Shown: positions 15,433 through 28,390, numbered from the stretch's first letter. The stretch: DNA of 64,000 nucleotides from Cladopsammia gracilis (GCA_022457155.1 JAJGOT010000020.1:2047501-2111500); one strand, 5' to 3'. Made by a program: numbers and translations. The notes: generated by a model not told the origin, from the sequence alone.

Positions 15433-16367
15433 CTTTTTTTTTTTTCCTTTTTTTTTTTTCTTTTCTTCGGACTGGACATTATGAAAGTGATTAACTGTTT
15501 TTTTTTTCCTTTGCGTTCGTCAAAAATCCAAAAGTTTCATTTTTTAAAAAAAAAAATATCAAACCGTGTCTGTGAAAACATAAGCTTACCGCAATAATGC
15601 GATACGCGTTAGCATTTCTACTTCACGGGTTGGCTCTTAGGACCCTTTGATTAGACATAATTTTAAGCTGAAGTTTCTCCGTAAAAGCACTCAAAACACT
15701 CGGGAATCAATGCTCCAATGAGTTAAAGGCGCCACGAGTTCAAGCTGTGTACAGCTTCTTGTTAAATGTAGATTTGATCGAACAAAAACTATATTTTCTC
15801 ATGCTCGCGCGCACCATGGGTGGTCTAGGATTCGGTCGAATTTCTTTTCGTAGTCACAAATTGCCATTTTTATCTCCTGTAAGTAAATGTTTAACTTACA
15901 GGAGTATTATGTGAGCTAACATGCATTCTTTGTGCATTTTTGTTAGCAAGATTTCTGTTAGATACTATTAATAGACTTTAGTGAATTTGTGTAGAAGGTC
16001 AGAATTAACCGCGCGATGGACTAGGTGACTAGGTGACAAAAAAGGTGACTAGGTGTCTAGTCAATGACGTCACAATATGCCTTCCCGCATACTAATAAGT
16101 GCCTAGTCAATTCCTATACCTTTTGTCTTGTTGTATACTAATTTGGATTTCCTGCATTTTCATTTGGATCAGGTGCCTAGTCAACGACGTCACAATATCC
16201 CTTCCTGCATATGTAATAAACTGCCCATCCTTTACCTATTCCTTTTGTGTTATTCTGAAACAATAGGAACAATGGGTTTGCCCAAACTTGCCTGCTTTTC
16301 CAACTCACTTCAAATCAAATCACAACTGACACAGATATACTTTTCAGACATATAGAGCAAAACAACA

Positions 16368-16439
16368 TGCCTTGACCATGACTCGAACCTGGGTTACTGC
16401 GGCCACAACGCAGTGTCTTTACCACCAGACCATCAAAGC
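16368..16439 (-). pseudogene. Decayed tRNA-His(GTG), left arm copy
   Basis: The sequence mirrors the intact tRNA at 62081-62152. Acceptor, D and anticodon stems (CTGCG/CGCAG around TTGTGGC) pair, but the T stem has a mismatch (CCAGG with CATGG). It may be a pseudogene or a functional variant. Confidence 0.6.
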
Positions 16440-16645
16440 TGTGGATATTATAACTGAATAAAGCTAATTAGAGGGTACCGAAACATTCAAGTCACACGGA
16501 TGAAGACCTTTAAGAAAGGTTTAACTTAAAAAGAAAAGGACAAAACAAGAACACCAGGGACAATTTAAGGACAAAAAGGACAAAACGAGCACTATCAGGA
16601 CAAAAGGGCAAACGGGACATATCAAGTCTTAATGCCTCTCTGGTC

Positions 16646-16648
<3 letters not shown>

Positions 16649-16723
<75 letters not shown>
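16649..16723. repeat. (AT)n microsatellite followed by a T run
   Basis: About 23 AT units are followed by roughly 28 T residues. The opposite arm lacks the run, so it expanded on this copy only. Confidence 0.95.
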
Positions 16724-18087
16724 CAGTGAGGTAACGTTCCTACTGTTTAATTTCTCTCGTGCATAGCCATGATTTTTAAGGCGTACGATTATGAATTCTA
16801 TGTTTTTTTCGGAAACATGTTGCTTGAAGCATGCAGGTCATTGTATCGAGCGTCAAAAAGTGTTATGTAAATAGAGCGATTACACTGACGTCATATCAAA
16901 ATTCAGAAGCAGTTTTCGATACTAAAATGTTTATGGAATTGTAGAGAGTTTAAAACTACACATCTGGGCCACATTTTGAACCGCAAGAGCATTTCATTCA
17001 AGAGTTATAGGCGAATGAGTATAGATAGTTTTAGTAAGAAATGTATGGAGCGGCCATCTTGGTGTTCCACTTTGGAACACCAACCTGGCGGCAAAAAATT
17101 AAAAGACTTCAAAGTCTTAATAACACCAAAAATGTCATCACAAAATGTTGTATTCACTATAAGAGGCATGAAATCGGCTTATAAGCATCTATAATTCATT
17201 AATAACTTTCAACTAGTTCCATTTTGTTTATTTTCACGGCTTATCTGAAATAGCGTGACGAATTGCGTGACACATTTACAACCTTTATAAATCGAAAACG
17301 AAACATCGTTAAAACCTGAAACGTTTTGTGAAAGATTATAACACTGGTATCCACATACCATGTTAGAAACAGCTTTGTAGGATGTATACTTTAGATTTTT
17401 TAATTTTTATGACGTCATGTGAAAACACTCTATAATGTGATCTTATCGTGACCTGATGTAGACTTTGGTCAGATATTTGGCACGCCGCGCTGGAATATCA
17501 TTTACGATGTGTTTTAATGTTCGTCCAATCTGGTTTGTCAAACTGGTTGTTTCAGGACATTTGGTATTATTTATAGCACTACGTTCTAAAGAAAGGGAAA
17601 AGAGAGTTTAAGGTAAGCAATAATTCCTGAACGAATCTTTGTAAGCTTGTACAAGTTTTAATTGAATTAAGTTTAAGTTTAATACAATTCTGCACAGAAA
17701 ATAACGTGTTTATTAATTTCCACGTTATATCGCCAAATGCCACCAAATATACAACCTAAATTTGATAAAAAGATTCTAAAGAGAAAAACAAAAGCGGTGG
17801 TTCGGAGAAAAGTGCGGGATTAAAAGAATCGGAAAGTTGATAATGATTCATCAATTTTGATTTCGTGACAGGCGGCCAAGAAATATTCAAAGTTTCGATT
17901 CAGGTTAATATTTGAGATTTGAAGTTGTCATTTTGTCTTTTTAATTCGTATTTCTCTGCGTTCATCACTTTTGGCAATTTTTTCTTCCTATTTTCAGATG
18001 ATAAGGCAAGCTAAAACAAGCTCCTGGCCATAATCATAAAAACAGGCAAGATATTTCTGTCGGGACAGTGTCCCTTTAAGTTAATCA

Positions 18088-19863
18088 AAGGGCTCTTAAA
18101 GCCATCTCGTTAATGCGACAGAACGTAAGGTAATAAAAAAAACAAGAAGAATTGGAAAAGTTGGGTGCCTTTGATAGGTAAATATAGTCAAGATGTGATA
18201 GGTAATATGTGTAAAGTTGCTAAATGGTCTATTGAAGTTGATGTTAATTTTTAGCCGGTAAAGTAGCAAAACTTCTGAATGGACACGAATGGGTTTGACC
18301 TGTATGTCTTTGCGCGTGTTTTGTTTCTGACAGTTGCGTCATATATATAATATAACTTGTTTACGAATTATCTGTTTCGTTTTTATACGAGGTATAGCAT
18401 ACAGATGTAGTATACAATGGCTTTGTGGCTACATCGGTTGGGGTAAGACGAGGCGACTTGCTGCCTGTATTTATTCAGTATAGCAGAAGGACAAAATGCG
18501 AGTCGCACCAGTCAACTGGATATGGGTATTGGCAGGATAGAGAACATTGAGAAAAAGATTGAAAATACCTGTAGGTCTAATCATGGAGTTAGACATTGCA
18601 GTCATAGAGGACTTAAGGGCTCTTTTAGAAGCCACCAAATCAATAAAAGTCATGAGCAATGACTTGTATGGCATTACAATGGCAATTTTCTTATCAATCG
18701 AAATTTGGGAAAGATGAACGAAGGTTAAAAAAATTTACTATCTTTATTTATTGATATTTAAACAGAACTAAAACATATTGCAACGATTTTCATTTAGGAT
18801 TAAAATTGATTTACTGGCAATGTTTTTAAACAGCCAATTCATATATGCATTGTATATGTGGATGTATGTGACAAAACAAGAACTTTGTGCATGTGAATAA
18901 GTTCACTAAAAAGAGGGTGGCGAAGGGTCTATGCATGACGCGTGATCAGGGAAAAAATCAGTGCGTGAAACTTGAAAGTTAGTAAAATGGAAACGTGATT
19001 CGTAAATTTAGTAACTAATATCCTTGTAAGGAACCAGACTAAGGAATTTAACGAATATGTGACGCGTGAAATTCATAAAAAAAGTGCGTGAAACGGGATC
19101 GTGACCCCCCTCCCATTGTAATCTCTAAAAAGAGGAATGTTTTCTCTAAAGACTTCATTATATTTTTAAGGTAGACTATTGTAAAAAAGGCAAATGAAAA
19201 TCTTTTACTTGTCGCTTTTTCCGTTGACTCAACAAATGTGTACCTTCAGGCAGAATGGTGTCTCTTGTAGGAATAGAGCTGGTGATTAGGTTTCGTTTCC
19301 TTTTATAGCCAATTGAAATGCGAAGCTGTTTTCAAAACATCTCGGCTCAAAGAGGCCTTCAAGGAGGTAAAAGCGACAAGCGACATGGAAGCGACATGGC
19401 CCCGAAAACTGCCGACACGAGACGTTCCACTGACGTTCTGAACAGAGCAGCGACAAGCGACTCGATTCCGCTTCAAAGATACGACTAATTACGACAGCGA
19501 CACAAAAAAAACTCTGAAAATAGACAGCAACTTCAGAAAGTTGTGCAATTTATCAATAAAAGTTAAACATTATTGACCATATCGTCCATATCAACACAGG
19601 ACGGTCTGTTTTAGTGATCTATTTCTTATTGAAACTTCTACCAACCTCGTTCCCAAGGCCCATCTCTTCCTAGCCTGCGGACAGGCTTCCAGTAAAATAG
19701 CGCCGGAAAATAGCGCCCCTCCGAACCAGGAGCCTGTTCGCAGGCTATTCTCTTCCTCTCTGCAGTTAGAGTAGACCCTAGACTCCTGGTATACATACTC
19801 GGTGACCTTTGATTTTTGGCACTCATTTATTTCAAAGTCATTCTTTGTGTTCTGAATTCTGGT
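18088..19863. other. Left-arm sequence absent from the right arm, one doubtful exon
   Basis: This is mostly featureless AT-rich DNA. On the minus strand near 18574-18660 a short open stretch (LVASKRALKSSMTAMSNSM) resembles the loop between transmembrane segments 2 and 3 of MS4A proteins. It is preceded by ACAAG and followed by ACAG/GTATTT. The donor phase does not fit the phase-0 neighbours, so I do not call it an exon with confidence. Confidence 0.3.
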
Positions 19864-20119
19864 GATCTGTACAGCTCCGCAAATGATCCCGGACCGCAAA
19901 TGATCCCCAAATTGGACCGCAAATGATCCCGGACCGCAAATGATCCCCATAGAGGACCGCAAATGATCCCGCTCATAAATAATAATGGAATGGTGTGGAT
20001 TTTTTTTTACTAGAGCCGTGCATATACATCTAGTTTATGCCTAAGCCTGGATTTAATAAATAGAGGAATGGTGTGGATAATGGAATGGAGTTGATAGGGG
20101 AATGACGTGGTAGTTGAGC

Positions 20120-20845
20120 TTTTTTTTTTTTTAATTAAAACCGTTTCCTCCTGCATGTCCTGTCTTGGACAGATTAATCGTGTTAAACACTCACTTGATA
20201 AAAGTATTCTCATTACAGTTATTAATGCGCTAGTTTTTAGTAAATTGTTTTATTGTTCTAATGTCTGGGCAAACACTTCTAATTTTAATATAGATAAACT
20301 GCAATCTGTACAAAACTTTGCCTGTAGAATTGTAAGCGGCACGCGAAAATATGACCATGTCACCCCCGCACTAAAAAAGTTAAATTGGTTGCCAGTATCT
20401 AGCCAGCTTTATTATCGGAGTGCCACCCTGGCCTTTAAGTGTATGACAGGCTGTGCCCCCGACTACTTGATATCTAAATTTATTAAGCGTGAAAATATTA
20501 GTAACCGTTCAACTAGAAATTCTCAACAATTAAACATTCCTTTATTTAGAACTGCTTCTGGCCAGAGGACATTTTATTATCGCACTGTTAATATTTGGAA
20601 CTCATTGGACCCTATTTTAAAATTTAGTAAATCTGTTTCGGTTTTTAAGAAAGTTTTAAAGCGCAAGCTTCTTAAGGAATTTTTAGAATCTTAACTTAAT
20701 TAATCCAATTTATATTTGTAAATACGGTTTATATTTATGATCATAATGTAATTAGTTATTTTTCGATTATTCTTGTTAGCTAGTTTTAATTATCTTTGAA
20801 AAGCCCCTTTGGGGAAAGGTAATAAAGTATGTATGTATGTAAGTA
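20120..20845 (+). mobile_element. 5'-truncated CR1/L2-like LINE, 3' end with reverse transcriptase tail
   Basis: The ORF running to 20694 encodes the region after the reverse transcriptase fingers and palm. LVFSKLFYCSNVW, LKKLNWLPVSSQLYYRSA and GCAPDYLISKF are characteristic of CR1/L2-type LINE C-termini. The 3' region ends with AAGCCCCTTTGGGG, AATAAAG and short TATG repeats, the usual tail of such elements. Catalytic motifs are missing, so it is a dead fragment. Confidence 0.82.
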
Positions 20846-21347
20846 TTTCTAAAGCCATATTTTGACCTCACAAATCAGGGTTTACATTTTTTTATCTAGG
20901 CTAAAGAATTTCGTTACGACACTATTGGATTCACTCTCAATCAACAAAAACGTAATTCGTTTTATTTGAAATCATAAAATTGTGAGCAGATTCTATTGAT
21001 GCCCACGCAACATACGTCGCATATCCTTACTTATAAACTGGACATTAATTTAGTCAAACCATACATTTGGTATTTCAAAGGAAAAAACATTACCAGGAAC
21101 ATAACACAATGTTACAGGCTAATTAGTTTTCTTCCAGGTCTGCTCGTCCCCTTTATGTTCACCTACTAGGCTCAAAAAAAGTTCATGCATTAAGCAAACA
21201 TCACAAAAAAAAAAAAACAAGTCATTGGAATAGACCTGCAATGCTCCACCACTGTCAAAGACGCCTTGGGTGTAACATTGAAACATTTTTCCACAGTTAC
21301 TGGACAAATCTCCTCCGTATAAACTTTTCCCTCGCCGTACTTGTTTT

Positions 21348-21862
21348 TTAACTGTTCGGTCGCACACTGGAACGTCGCGGACTCTTAGAAGCGGAAAGGT
21401 CTATTGGTTCCAGACTGTGATAATGTAGCTCAGCTTCATGGCTAAGTAACGCCATACCTCCGTTGCTTTTATCGTTGTCGTCATCTTCATACCCACCTGA
21501 ATGAATGACTTTTAATCCTGCCTCTCCTAAACTTGAGACTATCGCCACCGGGATATTTAACATGTTGATCAGTCCCAACAATGCAATCCAGTCCCCCACT
21601 ATCCATCCTTTGCCATTCTTCGTAGATAGGTCTTCCATGCGCCATGATTAACAAAATCTCTGAAATGAGCTCCGTCTGGTGTGGTTGGGTTTAGTCTGAG
21701 GTAATTAACCAGGCTAGAGCGTAATTCTGAGACGCTCTGGGATACCATCCCCAGGCAAATTATTTGGTCATTCATCGCATGGAATAAACAATTGCCATCT
21801 TTTGGCGTTGGAGGGCTGGTGATAAGTAAGTCCCGCGTTACTGACCTATTTATAACAGACAC
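21348..21862 (-). pseudogene. OTU-type cysteine protease domain, broken by stop and frameshift
   Basis: Two overlapping minus-strand frames together cover an OTU deubiquitinase-like domain. The first contains the catalytic-Cys motif PKDGNCLFHAMNDQ and ends at TAG after RRMAKDG. The second carries VGDWIALLGLINMLNIPVAIV and a distal SHEAELHYH with the expected catalytic His. A nonsense codon plus a one-base frame change lie together near 21605-21620. OTU domains are carried by several DNA transposons, so this is probably cargo or part of the fold-back element. Confidence 0.65.
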
Positions 21863-22419
21863 TGAGCTCTTTAACTTTTTAGACGACCTAACGCGTGTTT
21901 TATTAATTCATATGCTTAGATTAAATAGTTACTCTTTTTAAAAATATGTATAAGTCTGTATACATATGATATTATAATTTTTATTTTTTTTTCATTTTAA
22001 GGTGCATTTCCAATGTCGCGTAATTTTTACGAGCGTAAATAAAAATAAGAGATGATGTATGAACAACGTTACTCGCGTAAACTTTTGCACAAGCTGTTCA
22101 TACATCATTTCTTATTATATTTACGCACGTAAAAAATACGCGACAGTAGAAATCCAGGCTTAGGCATAAACTAGATGTATATGCACAGCTCTAGTAAAAA
22201 AATACACACCATTTCATTATTATTTATGAGCGGGATCATTTGCGGTCCTCTATGGGGATCATTTGCGGTCCGGGATCATTTGCGGTCCAATTTGGGGATC
22301 ATTTGCGGTCCAATTTGGGGATCATTTGCGGTCCGGGATCATTTGCAGTCCAATTTGGGGATCATTTGCGGTCCGGGATCATTTGCGGTGCCGGGATCAA
22401 TTGCAGAGTTGTACAGATC

Positions 22420-23761
22420 TCTGGTGATCTTATATCGTCAAATAACAGTCAATAAGTAACTCTTGCCGCATGGTAAAACACAAGGAGGAAAACAGGAAAC
22501 GAAAAAAGTAAAAAAAAAAAAAAAGCAGAAGTCGACACAAATCACACAAGAAATGGGTTAGTTTCTAGAGAAACTGTGGTGCTGCGTCGGTGGGGGTGAA
22601 GCACAAGAATTTGGTTTTATCGACTGAGTCGATAAGGGAAATTAGCCACCGTAAAAAGATTCGAGAAAGCTGACGTTTCGAGCGCTGGCCCTTCGTCGGA
22701 ACGAATCATAAGACTCAAAAGCCTCGGAAGGATGTAAAAGGTAAGTGAATTCTTTTTATGGTATTTTATGACTTTTTGGGAAGGAATATGATGAAGGTAA
22801 CCTTCAAGATTTATACATCAGTGGTCGTTGGCCACCCATGATTGTAAGTTCAGAAAATTACTCTGAAATCACATGCACTGAAGACCTCGAAAATACAGTT
22901 GAACTCCTGACATCTCGCACTCTCATTAGACTCGTATAGTATATGACATAAAAGAAAATCGAAGGTCACCGAAAGGAAATGGATTTGAGTTCGAGATTAC
23001 GGGGAGTTTGAGAGGTTCAACTAGTCTCAACTATGAAACTGTAGGTGCAAATTGCGGATCATCGCCATACAGAATTAATTCTCTGAGGACTGTCAGAAAT
23101 GTCAAGCAGAACCGGTTCAAAAACAAGCTAGGATCATCCTATCTTAATCTTTGATGTGTGCCACAACGCATCGGAAAACTGTTTACGTTTATCCGCGTTT
23201 GTAGATCTTTACATATAAGACATAAACATCTTAGAATTTTACGGAGATTTTGAAGAAGAAAAGAACTGATTACTGATCATGACCTATGACACCTATGGTG
23301 ATTCTAAAATGTTGCGTGCTACATGTCTGTCATTGATCGGTCAGAGTCCATTCACGTATAATCGTTTATCATATAGCGCATTGTTCATTGCTATTTTGAG
23401 ACTTAAATTCAGTCAGGAAGTCAGGACAAAAAGTGCATATCCTTAGAATTCCTCTATTCCTCAAAGAAAGAATTGAGCAAATATTTATTTTTCCAACTTT
23501 AATTTCATTTTTAAGATTCGCTCTCTCCCGTTCTTTCTAATCTTCCGGAAACCGGACATTCCACAATGATAAAAAGGAAACTTTATCACGAAAGCTGTCA
23601 AGCTGTCGCAGTGCTATATTTTTCTGACTTTTCTGTCTTTTCTTGTGATCTTCACCGGAAATGTTTCTGTCTTTCCTGCACGCCACAACCGTGGATCCGG
23701 AAAAAAGGTGAAAAAACGTTTATCAAATGGTTTTTACTTGAGTAGTATTGACACTCAAATA
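22420..23761. other. No gene; Penelope-like tail fragment
   Basis: Around 22635-22710 the sequence GAAAGCTGACGTTTCGAGCG, followed by GCTGGCCCTTCGTC, resembles the conserved non-coding tail seen near Penelope-like elements in marine invertebrates. The rest is unique AT-rich DNA without supported ORFs. Confidence 0.35.
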
Positions 23762-23765
23762 ATAG

Positions 23766-24118
23766 GGCCATTTATACGACAGAAAATAAGACGCGTCTTA
23801 TCTAAGACGCGACTTAAATAAGACGCGAACCGATCGTATAAACAGTACAAAATAAGCATTCGTGTCTTATTTTAGACGCGACTTATTTTTTAAGTTCTTA
23901 TTTTGTCCGCGTCTTAAATAAGACGTGAACTTCCTCGTATAAATGCTTTCGTGTCCTAAATAAGACGTGAACAACAAGTGCGCCGTATCATAAGACGCGA
24001 ACCATTTATACGTGATCTTCGCGTCTTATGTTGGACGCAAACGTATAAATGGTACACTTCGCATCTTATTTAAGTCGCGTCTTAGATAAGACGCGTCTTA
24101 TTTTCTCCCTTATAAATA
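23766..24118. mobile_element. Palindromic MITE made of AAGACGCG repeats
   Basis: Inverted ends (GGGCCATTTATA left, matching TATAAATAGCCC right) bracket many copies of AAGACGCG and its complement. The flanks are both TAATA. A paralogous stretch at about 24900-24925 reads straight across without the element, giving an empty site and supporting a TAATA duplication. Confidence 0.75.
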
Positions 24119-25715
24119 GCCCTAATATCTTCTCAGTTAAGTCCGTAATAATGCCAATGTATGTCTTGAATCGAAACGCTGAAATCGCTTATAAAATGTT
24201 TGTTAAAATGCTTGCTTTGTCATTCAATTCAGAACAACAAACTTTTACTTGTACACGAATAGAACTGTAGAAAGAATTGCAGCAAACAATAACTTCTACA
24301 TTTGCACAATTAGTTTGTTCAGCAAAATCACGAGATCCCTTGCATACCATTGCATAATCAAAGCGCAATTTTTATCACCGTCAATACATTCCACCATGTA
24401 CCTAAATCTAATAATGGCAATGATTTCGTTCGCGTGATCGGTAGTTCATCAAATGATAACATACTATGAGAACTCAAAGCCATTCATTTCATAAATTGAA
24501 CTTAGTAATTATTGTTTTTGCTCCCTTGCCATTTAACTTCCTCAGAACGTCTCCATTCATTTTAAAAATACACCGTGAAATTTTCAGTCAAACTGCGTTG
24601 CCCAAGAACATTTGACCTTTTTTACCCTTCTAAACGAGCACTAATGGCTTTACGACATATGATTGACAAGAAAAACACACATTTCTTGAACCTTTGAAGA
24701 TCAATGCCGTCTCGGACACATCCACGTAAAAACAAATTTGAAAGATTGATATGTAACGCTATATATCAAAACTTAAAAAAAATTATGACATGCCAATTCC
24801 CTAGGGAAATTAACATAGGTCCGGGAGTACTCCCCAAAAATTTTAGTGGCGGTGTATGCGATAAAATCCTAACCACTTCTTGATATTTTCTTCGTATTGG
24901 CACTCAAATAATATCTTCTCAATTAAGTCCGTAATAATAAGTTCCAATGTCTGTCTTGAATTGAAACGCTCAGATCGCTTATAAAATGGTTGTTAAAATG
25001 CTTGCTTTGTCAACAACAAAATTTTACTTGTATACGAATAGAACTGTAGAGAGAATTGCAGCAAACAAGAAATAGTTTGACGAAGTCTGCAAAATCACGA
25101 GGTCCCTTGCATACTAGTGCATAATCAAAGCGCAATTTTTATCACCGTCAATGCATTCTACCATGTACCTAAATCTATTAATGGCAATGATTTGAAATTT
25201 GAAAGATTATTGATACCGTAAGTAACGTGAGATATCGAAACTAAATAAGAACTGTAATACCTTTGCGGTGACGTAGCGTGAGATAATTATGACAAGTTCA
25301 TGACATCCCAATACCCTAGGGAAATTAACAATAGGTCCGGGGGTGCTCCTCAAAAAACGCAAAGTTCATGCTATTTTGCTCTGCCATATCGCTCATATTA
25401 AAACACAAACTTTTCTGTCCCATTTAACTTTCTTAAAACGTCTCCATTCGTAAAAATACACCGTGAAATTCTCAAACTGCGTTTCCCAAGAAAACGCATC
25501 CCTTCTAAAGCAGCTTCAATGGCTTTACGACAAATGATTGAAACTGATAGGTAACGTGAGATATCGAAACTTAAAGAAGGACTTAATACCTTTGCGGTAA
25601 CGTAATGTGAGATATGACAAGTTCATGACAAGTTCTGACATCCCAATACCCTTGGGAAATTAACAATAGGTCCGGGGGTGCTCCCCAAAAATTTTAGTGG
25701 CAGTATGTGACGCCC
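24119..25715. repeat. Three diverged tandem copies of a 450-750 bp unit
   Basis: TCTTCTCA...AAGTCCGTAATAAT recurs near 24125 and 24910. CCCTAGGGAAATTAACA, or close variants, recurs near 24800, 25315 and 25650, each followed by TAGGTCCGGG and CTCC. No coding content is supported. Confidence 0.7.
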
Positions 25716-26234
25716 TTCTTGAAATCCTAACCGGTTTAACCAACCATATCCTCAATGCCCTAATATGGCTTCTATAAAGAAGGGACAAGAAACCCCCCCG
25801 GACAAAAGTCCACAAAATTTTGTTAACAACTTTTGCCCCTTTTTCGTACTCGACTCCGAAATCTCGCTTAATGCGCATGCGCATTAACGAGATAAAAATG
25901 TCCTCGGTTAATTTAATTTTGATACAGTTAAAATATGAGTTTGGGCCTGTTTTTAGTTACTGAACCAAAACTGTCAGTGGAGTCTTAAAAGTGACGTCAT
26001 CGTAGTGACCTCTCTAATACGAACACCTCTCTAATACGGACACTTTGCTCTGTCCTTTCGGTGTCCGTATTAGAGAGGTTCAACTGTAGTATAAAAAGAC
26101 CACAGGCCAAACACGACTCCCACTAGTCGCAAAAAGTATACAAGCCTTTAAAATAGCCAGTTTCCCAAGCAGTATGTCTACGAGGTATTCGTCTCTTGCT
26201 ATAGATCACTATTAGGATGTGAAGTCGCAATTAT

Positions 26235-26830
26235 CTATCTATACTCAGTCACGTCCAATACTGTCGCACTGATACCGACCGTCATTAAACGTTGACGCTC
26301 CGTACAAAACGTACTGATCGTCATCCTTGCTTGCGGTCCGTAACCTTCCAACTTTACGAACGTTTTGTACGGTCCGTCATCCTTGCTTACGGTCCGTGTT
26401 CTGTCTGTATACGGAGCGAGCATCTCATTATCACACTTAGTCACTATGAGTGACTTTTTACTGTCCGTACGATTCGTACGAACCGTACGTTTTGTACGGC
26501 CCGTCATCCTTGTTTACGGTCCGTATTTTGCCTGTAACGGAGCGTGCATCTCATTATTACACTCAGTCACTGGGAATAACTTTCTGCTGTCCGTACGATT
26601 CGTACGAACCGTTCGTTTCGTACGGAACGTAATCTTTGCTTAAAGTCTGGGTTCTGTCTGTATACGGAGCGTGCATCTCATTATCACACTCAGTTACTGT
26701 GAATAAGGTTTTACTGTCCGTACGATTCGTACCAACCGGTCCGTGTCTGTGAATAAGGTTTTACTGTCCGTACGATTCGTACCAACCGGTCCGTGTTTTG
26801 TCTGTATCAAGAGCGTGCATATTCACGCGA
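26235..26830. repeat. CGTACG-rich satellite, about 125-bp unit
   Basis: Four or so units share TTACTGTCCGTACGATTCGT and GAGCGTGCATCTCATTAT. Each unit contains a local dyad around CGTACG. Related CCGTACGCTCCGTACGG sequence occurs near 45720-45910. ORFs here are repeat artefacts. Confidence 0.8.
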
Positions 26831-27195
26831 GTGGAAATAAGGAACCTAAAAACAAATCATTTGTCACCCCACTAAAGATCGATCTATGTTACTGTGCTGC
26901 GCTTTCATATCTATTTACGCATATAAACAAACACGCGATCCAAAAACTAAACCAAAAGTTCACGCGAGTGGAAATAAGGAACCTACATATGTATGTTATG
27001 GTGCAATTTTATCATTGGTGCAAATTTTCTTTTCCTTTGTTTTTGGGTTTGGAAATTTATGATAATGTGCGACAATGAGTTTTCAACAAAGGAAAAGAAA
27101 ATTTGCACCAAGGACAAAATTGCACCACAACATATATCTCGTTCTTTAAGCCAGTAAGGCGACAAACAAGAGGGTTGTCCAATACACCCGAACTG
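26831..27195. repeat. Dispersed repeat with hairpin insertion
   Basis: It contains the unit GAACCTA...CTCGTTCTTTAAGC and TACTGTGCTACGCTTT, which recurs at 35740-36130 and 40455-41100. An inverted pair (TGCAATTTTATCATTGGTGC near 27000 and its complement near 27100) forms a hairpin. Confidence 0.6.
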
Positions 27196-27229
27196 AGTCG
27201 ATTCGTCTAGGTTTGCTGACGAATCGACA

Positions 27230-28390
27230 ACCGGAAGTCGATTTGTGAGAGACTTAGAAAAAATACGGCAAGAAGGCTATGAACACTAAGGAGGGTAGCA
27301 AATGTTGACGATTCGACTCGATTCGACTCGAATCGCGCGATTCGTCTTGCGTAAAGTCGAATCGACTCACCGGAAGTCGATTCGCGAGAGACTTAGAAAA
27401 AATACGGCAAGAAGGCTATGAACACTAAGGAGGGTAGCAAATGTTGACGATTCGACTCGATTCGACTCGAATCGCGCGATTCGTCTTGCGTAAAGTCGAA
27501 TCGACTCACCAGAAGTCGATTCGCAAGAGACTTAGTAAAAAATACGGCAAGAAGGCTATGAACACTGAGGTGGGTAGCAAATGTTGACGATTCGACTCGA
27601 TTCGACTCGATTCGACTCGAATCGCGCGATTCGTCTTGCGTAAAGTCGAATCGACTCACCGGAAGTCGATTCGCGAGAGACTTAAAAAAAATACGGCAAG
27701 AAGGCTATGAACACTAAGGAGGGTAGCAAATGTTGACGATTCGACTCGATTCGACTCGATTCGACTCGAATCGCGCGATTCGTCTTGCGTAAAGTCGAAT
27801 CGACTCACCAGAAGTCGATTCGCGAGAGACTTAGTAAAAAATACGGCAAGAAGGCTATGAACACTGAGGAGGGTAGCAAATGTTGACGATTCGACTCGAT
27901 TCGACTCGAATCGCGCGATTCGTCTTGCGTAAAGTCGAATCGACTCACCGGAAGTCGATTCGCGAGAGACTTAGTAAAAAATACGGCAAGAAGGCTATGA
28001 ACACTGAGGAGGGTAGCAAATGTTGACGATTCGACTCGATTCGACTCGAATCGCGCGATTCGTCTTGCGTAAAGTCGAATCGACTCACCGGAAGTGGATT
28101 TGTGAGAGACTCACAAAAAAAATAAGGCAAGAAGGCTATGAACACTAAGGAGGGTAGCAAATGTTGACGATTCGACTCGATTCGACTCGAATCGCGCGAT
28201 TCGTCTTGCGTAAAGTTGAATCGACTCACCGGAAGTAGATTTGTGAGAGACTCACAAAAAAATAAGGCAAGAAGGCTATGAGGGTAGCAGTAGTACTTGG
28301 AAGCTTGCACTTATGTCACTACTATGTGACGTTGCAAGGCAAGAAATCGACTCAACGGAAGTCGATTTGCGATAGACTTTAAAAGGTTAA
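27230..28390. repeat. Satellite of about 139-bp unit, eight copies
   Basis: Units starting near 27236, 27374, 27513, 27662, 27811, 27950, 28090 and 28230 share AAATACGGCAAGAAGGCTAT and a palindromic TCGACTCGAATCGCGCGATT core. Unit length changes by steps of about 10 bp through the TCGATTCGAC sub-repeat. The long minus-strand frames across it are an effect of the period and not genes. Confidence 0.92.

Larger units (their letters stand above)
14529..18087. repeat. Outer left arm block of the giant inverted duplication
   Basis: This block matches the reverse complement of about 60855-64000. Shared landmarks are the AATCAATG/TTGATTCACACACTCACTCG region, the tRNA-like sequences, the ACTAGGTGACTAGGTG repeats and the GGGACAGTGTCCCTTTAA segment. 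The arms differ by point changes and by local indels, notably 16650-17630. Sequence continuing past 64000 is expected to match positions below 14529. Confidence 0.9.
19864..22419. mobile_element. Fold-back DNA transposon with tandem repeats in its termini
   Basis: The ends are inverted copies beginning GATCTGTACA, flanked by TCTGGT on both sides (19858-19863 and 22420-22425), a 6-bp target duplication. Each terminus contains tandem copies of GGGATCATTTGCGGTCC, about five on the left and eight on the right. Inside these, about 20010-20055 and 22150-22195 also match in inverted orientation. The interior holds an OTU-domain pseudogene and a CR1-like LINE insertion. Confidence 0.75.

Noticed and set aside
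18574..18660. Exon for the transmembrane 2-3 loop of the MS4A-like gene
   Set aside because: The wording fits, but the donor phase conflicts with flanking exons and the mirror arm lacks the sequence; kept only as a doubtful note.
27393..28310. Long minus-strand ORFs with repeated SRFDFTQDESRDSSRIES
   Set aside because: They are translations of the 139-bp satellite and appear only because the period keeps a frame open.
26235..28390. CRISPR-like array
   Set aside because: Repeats are contiguous or diverged satellites without unique spacers of constant length, and the genome is eukaryotic.
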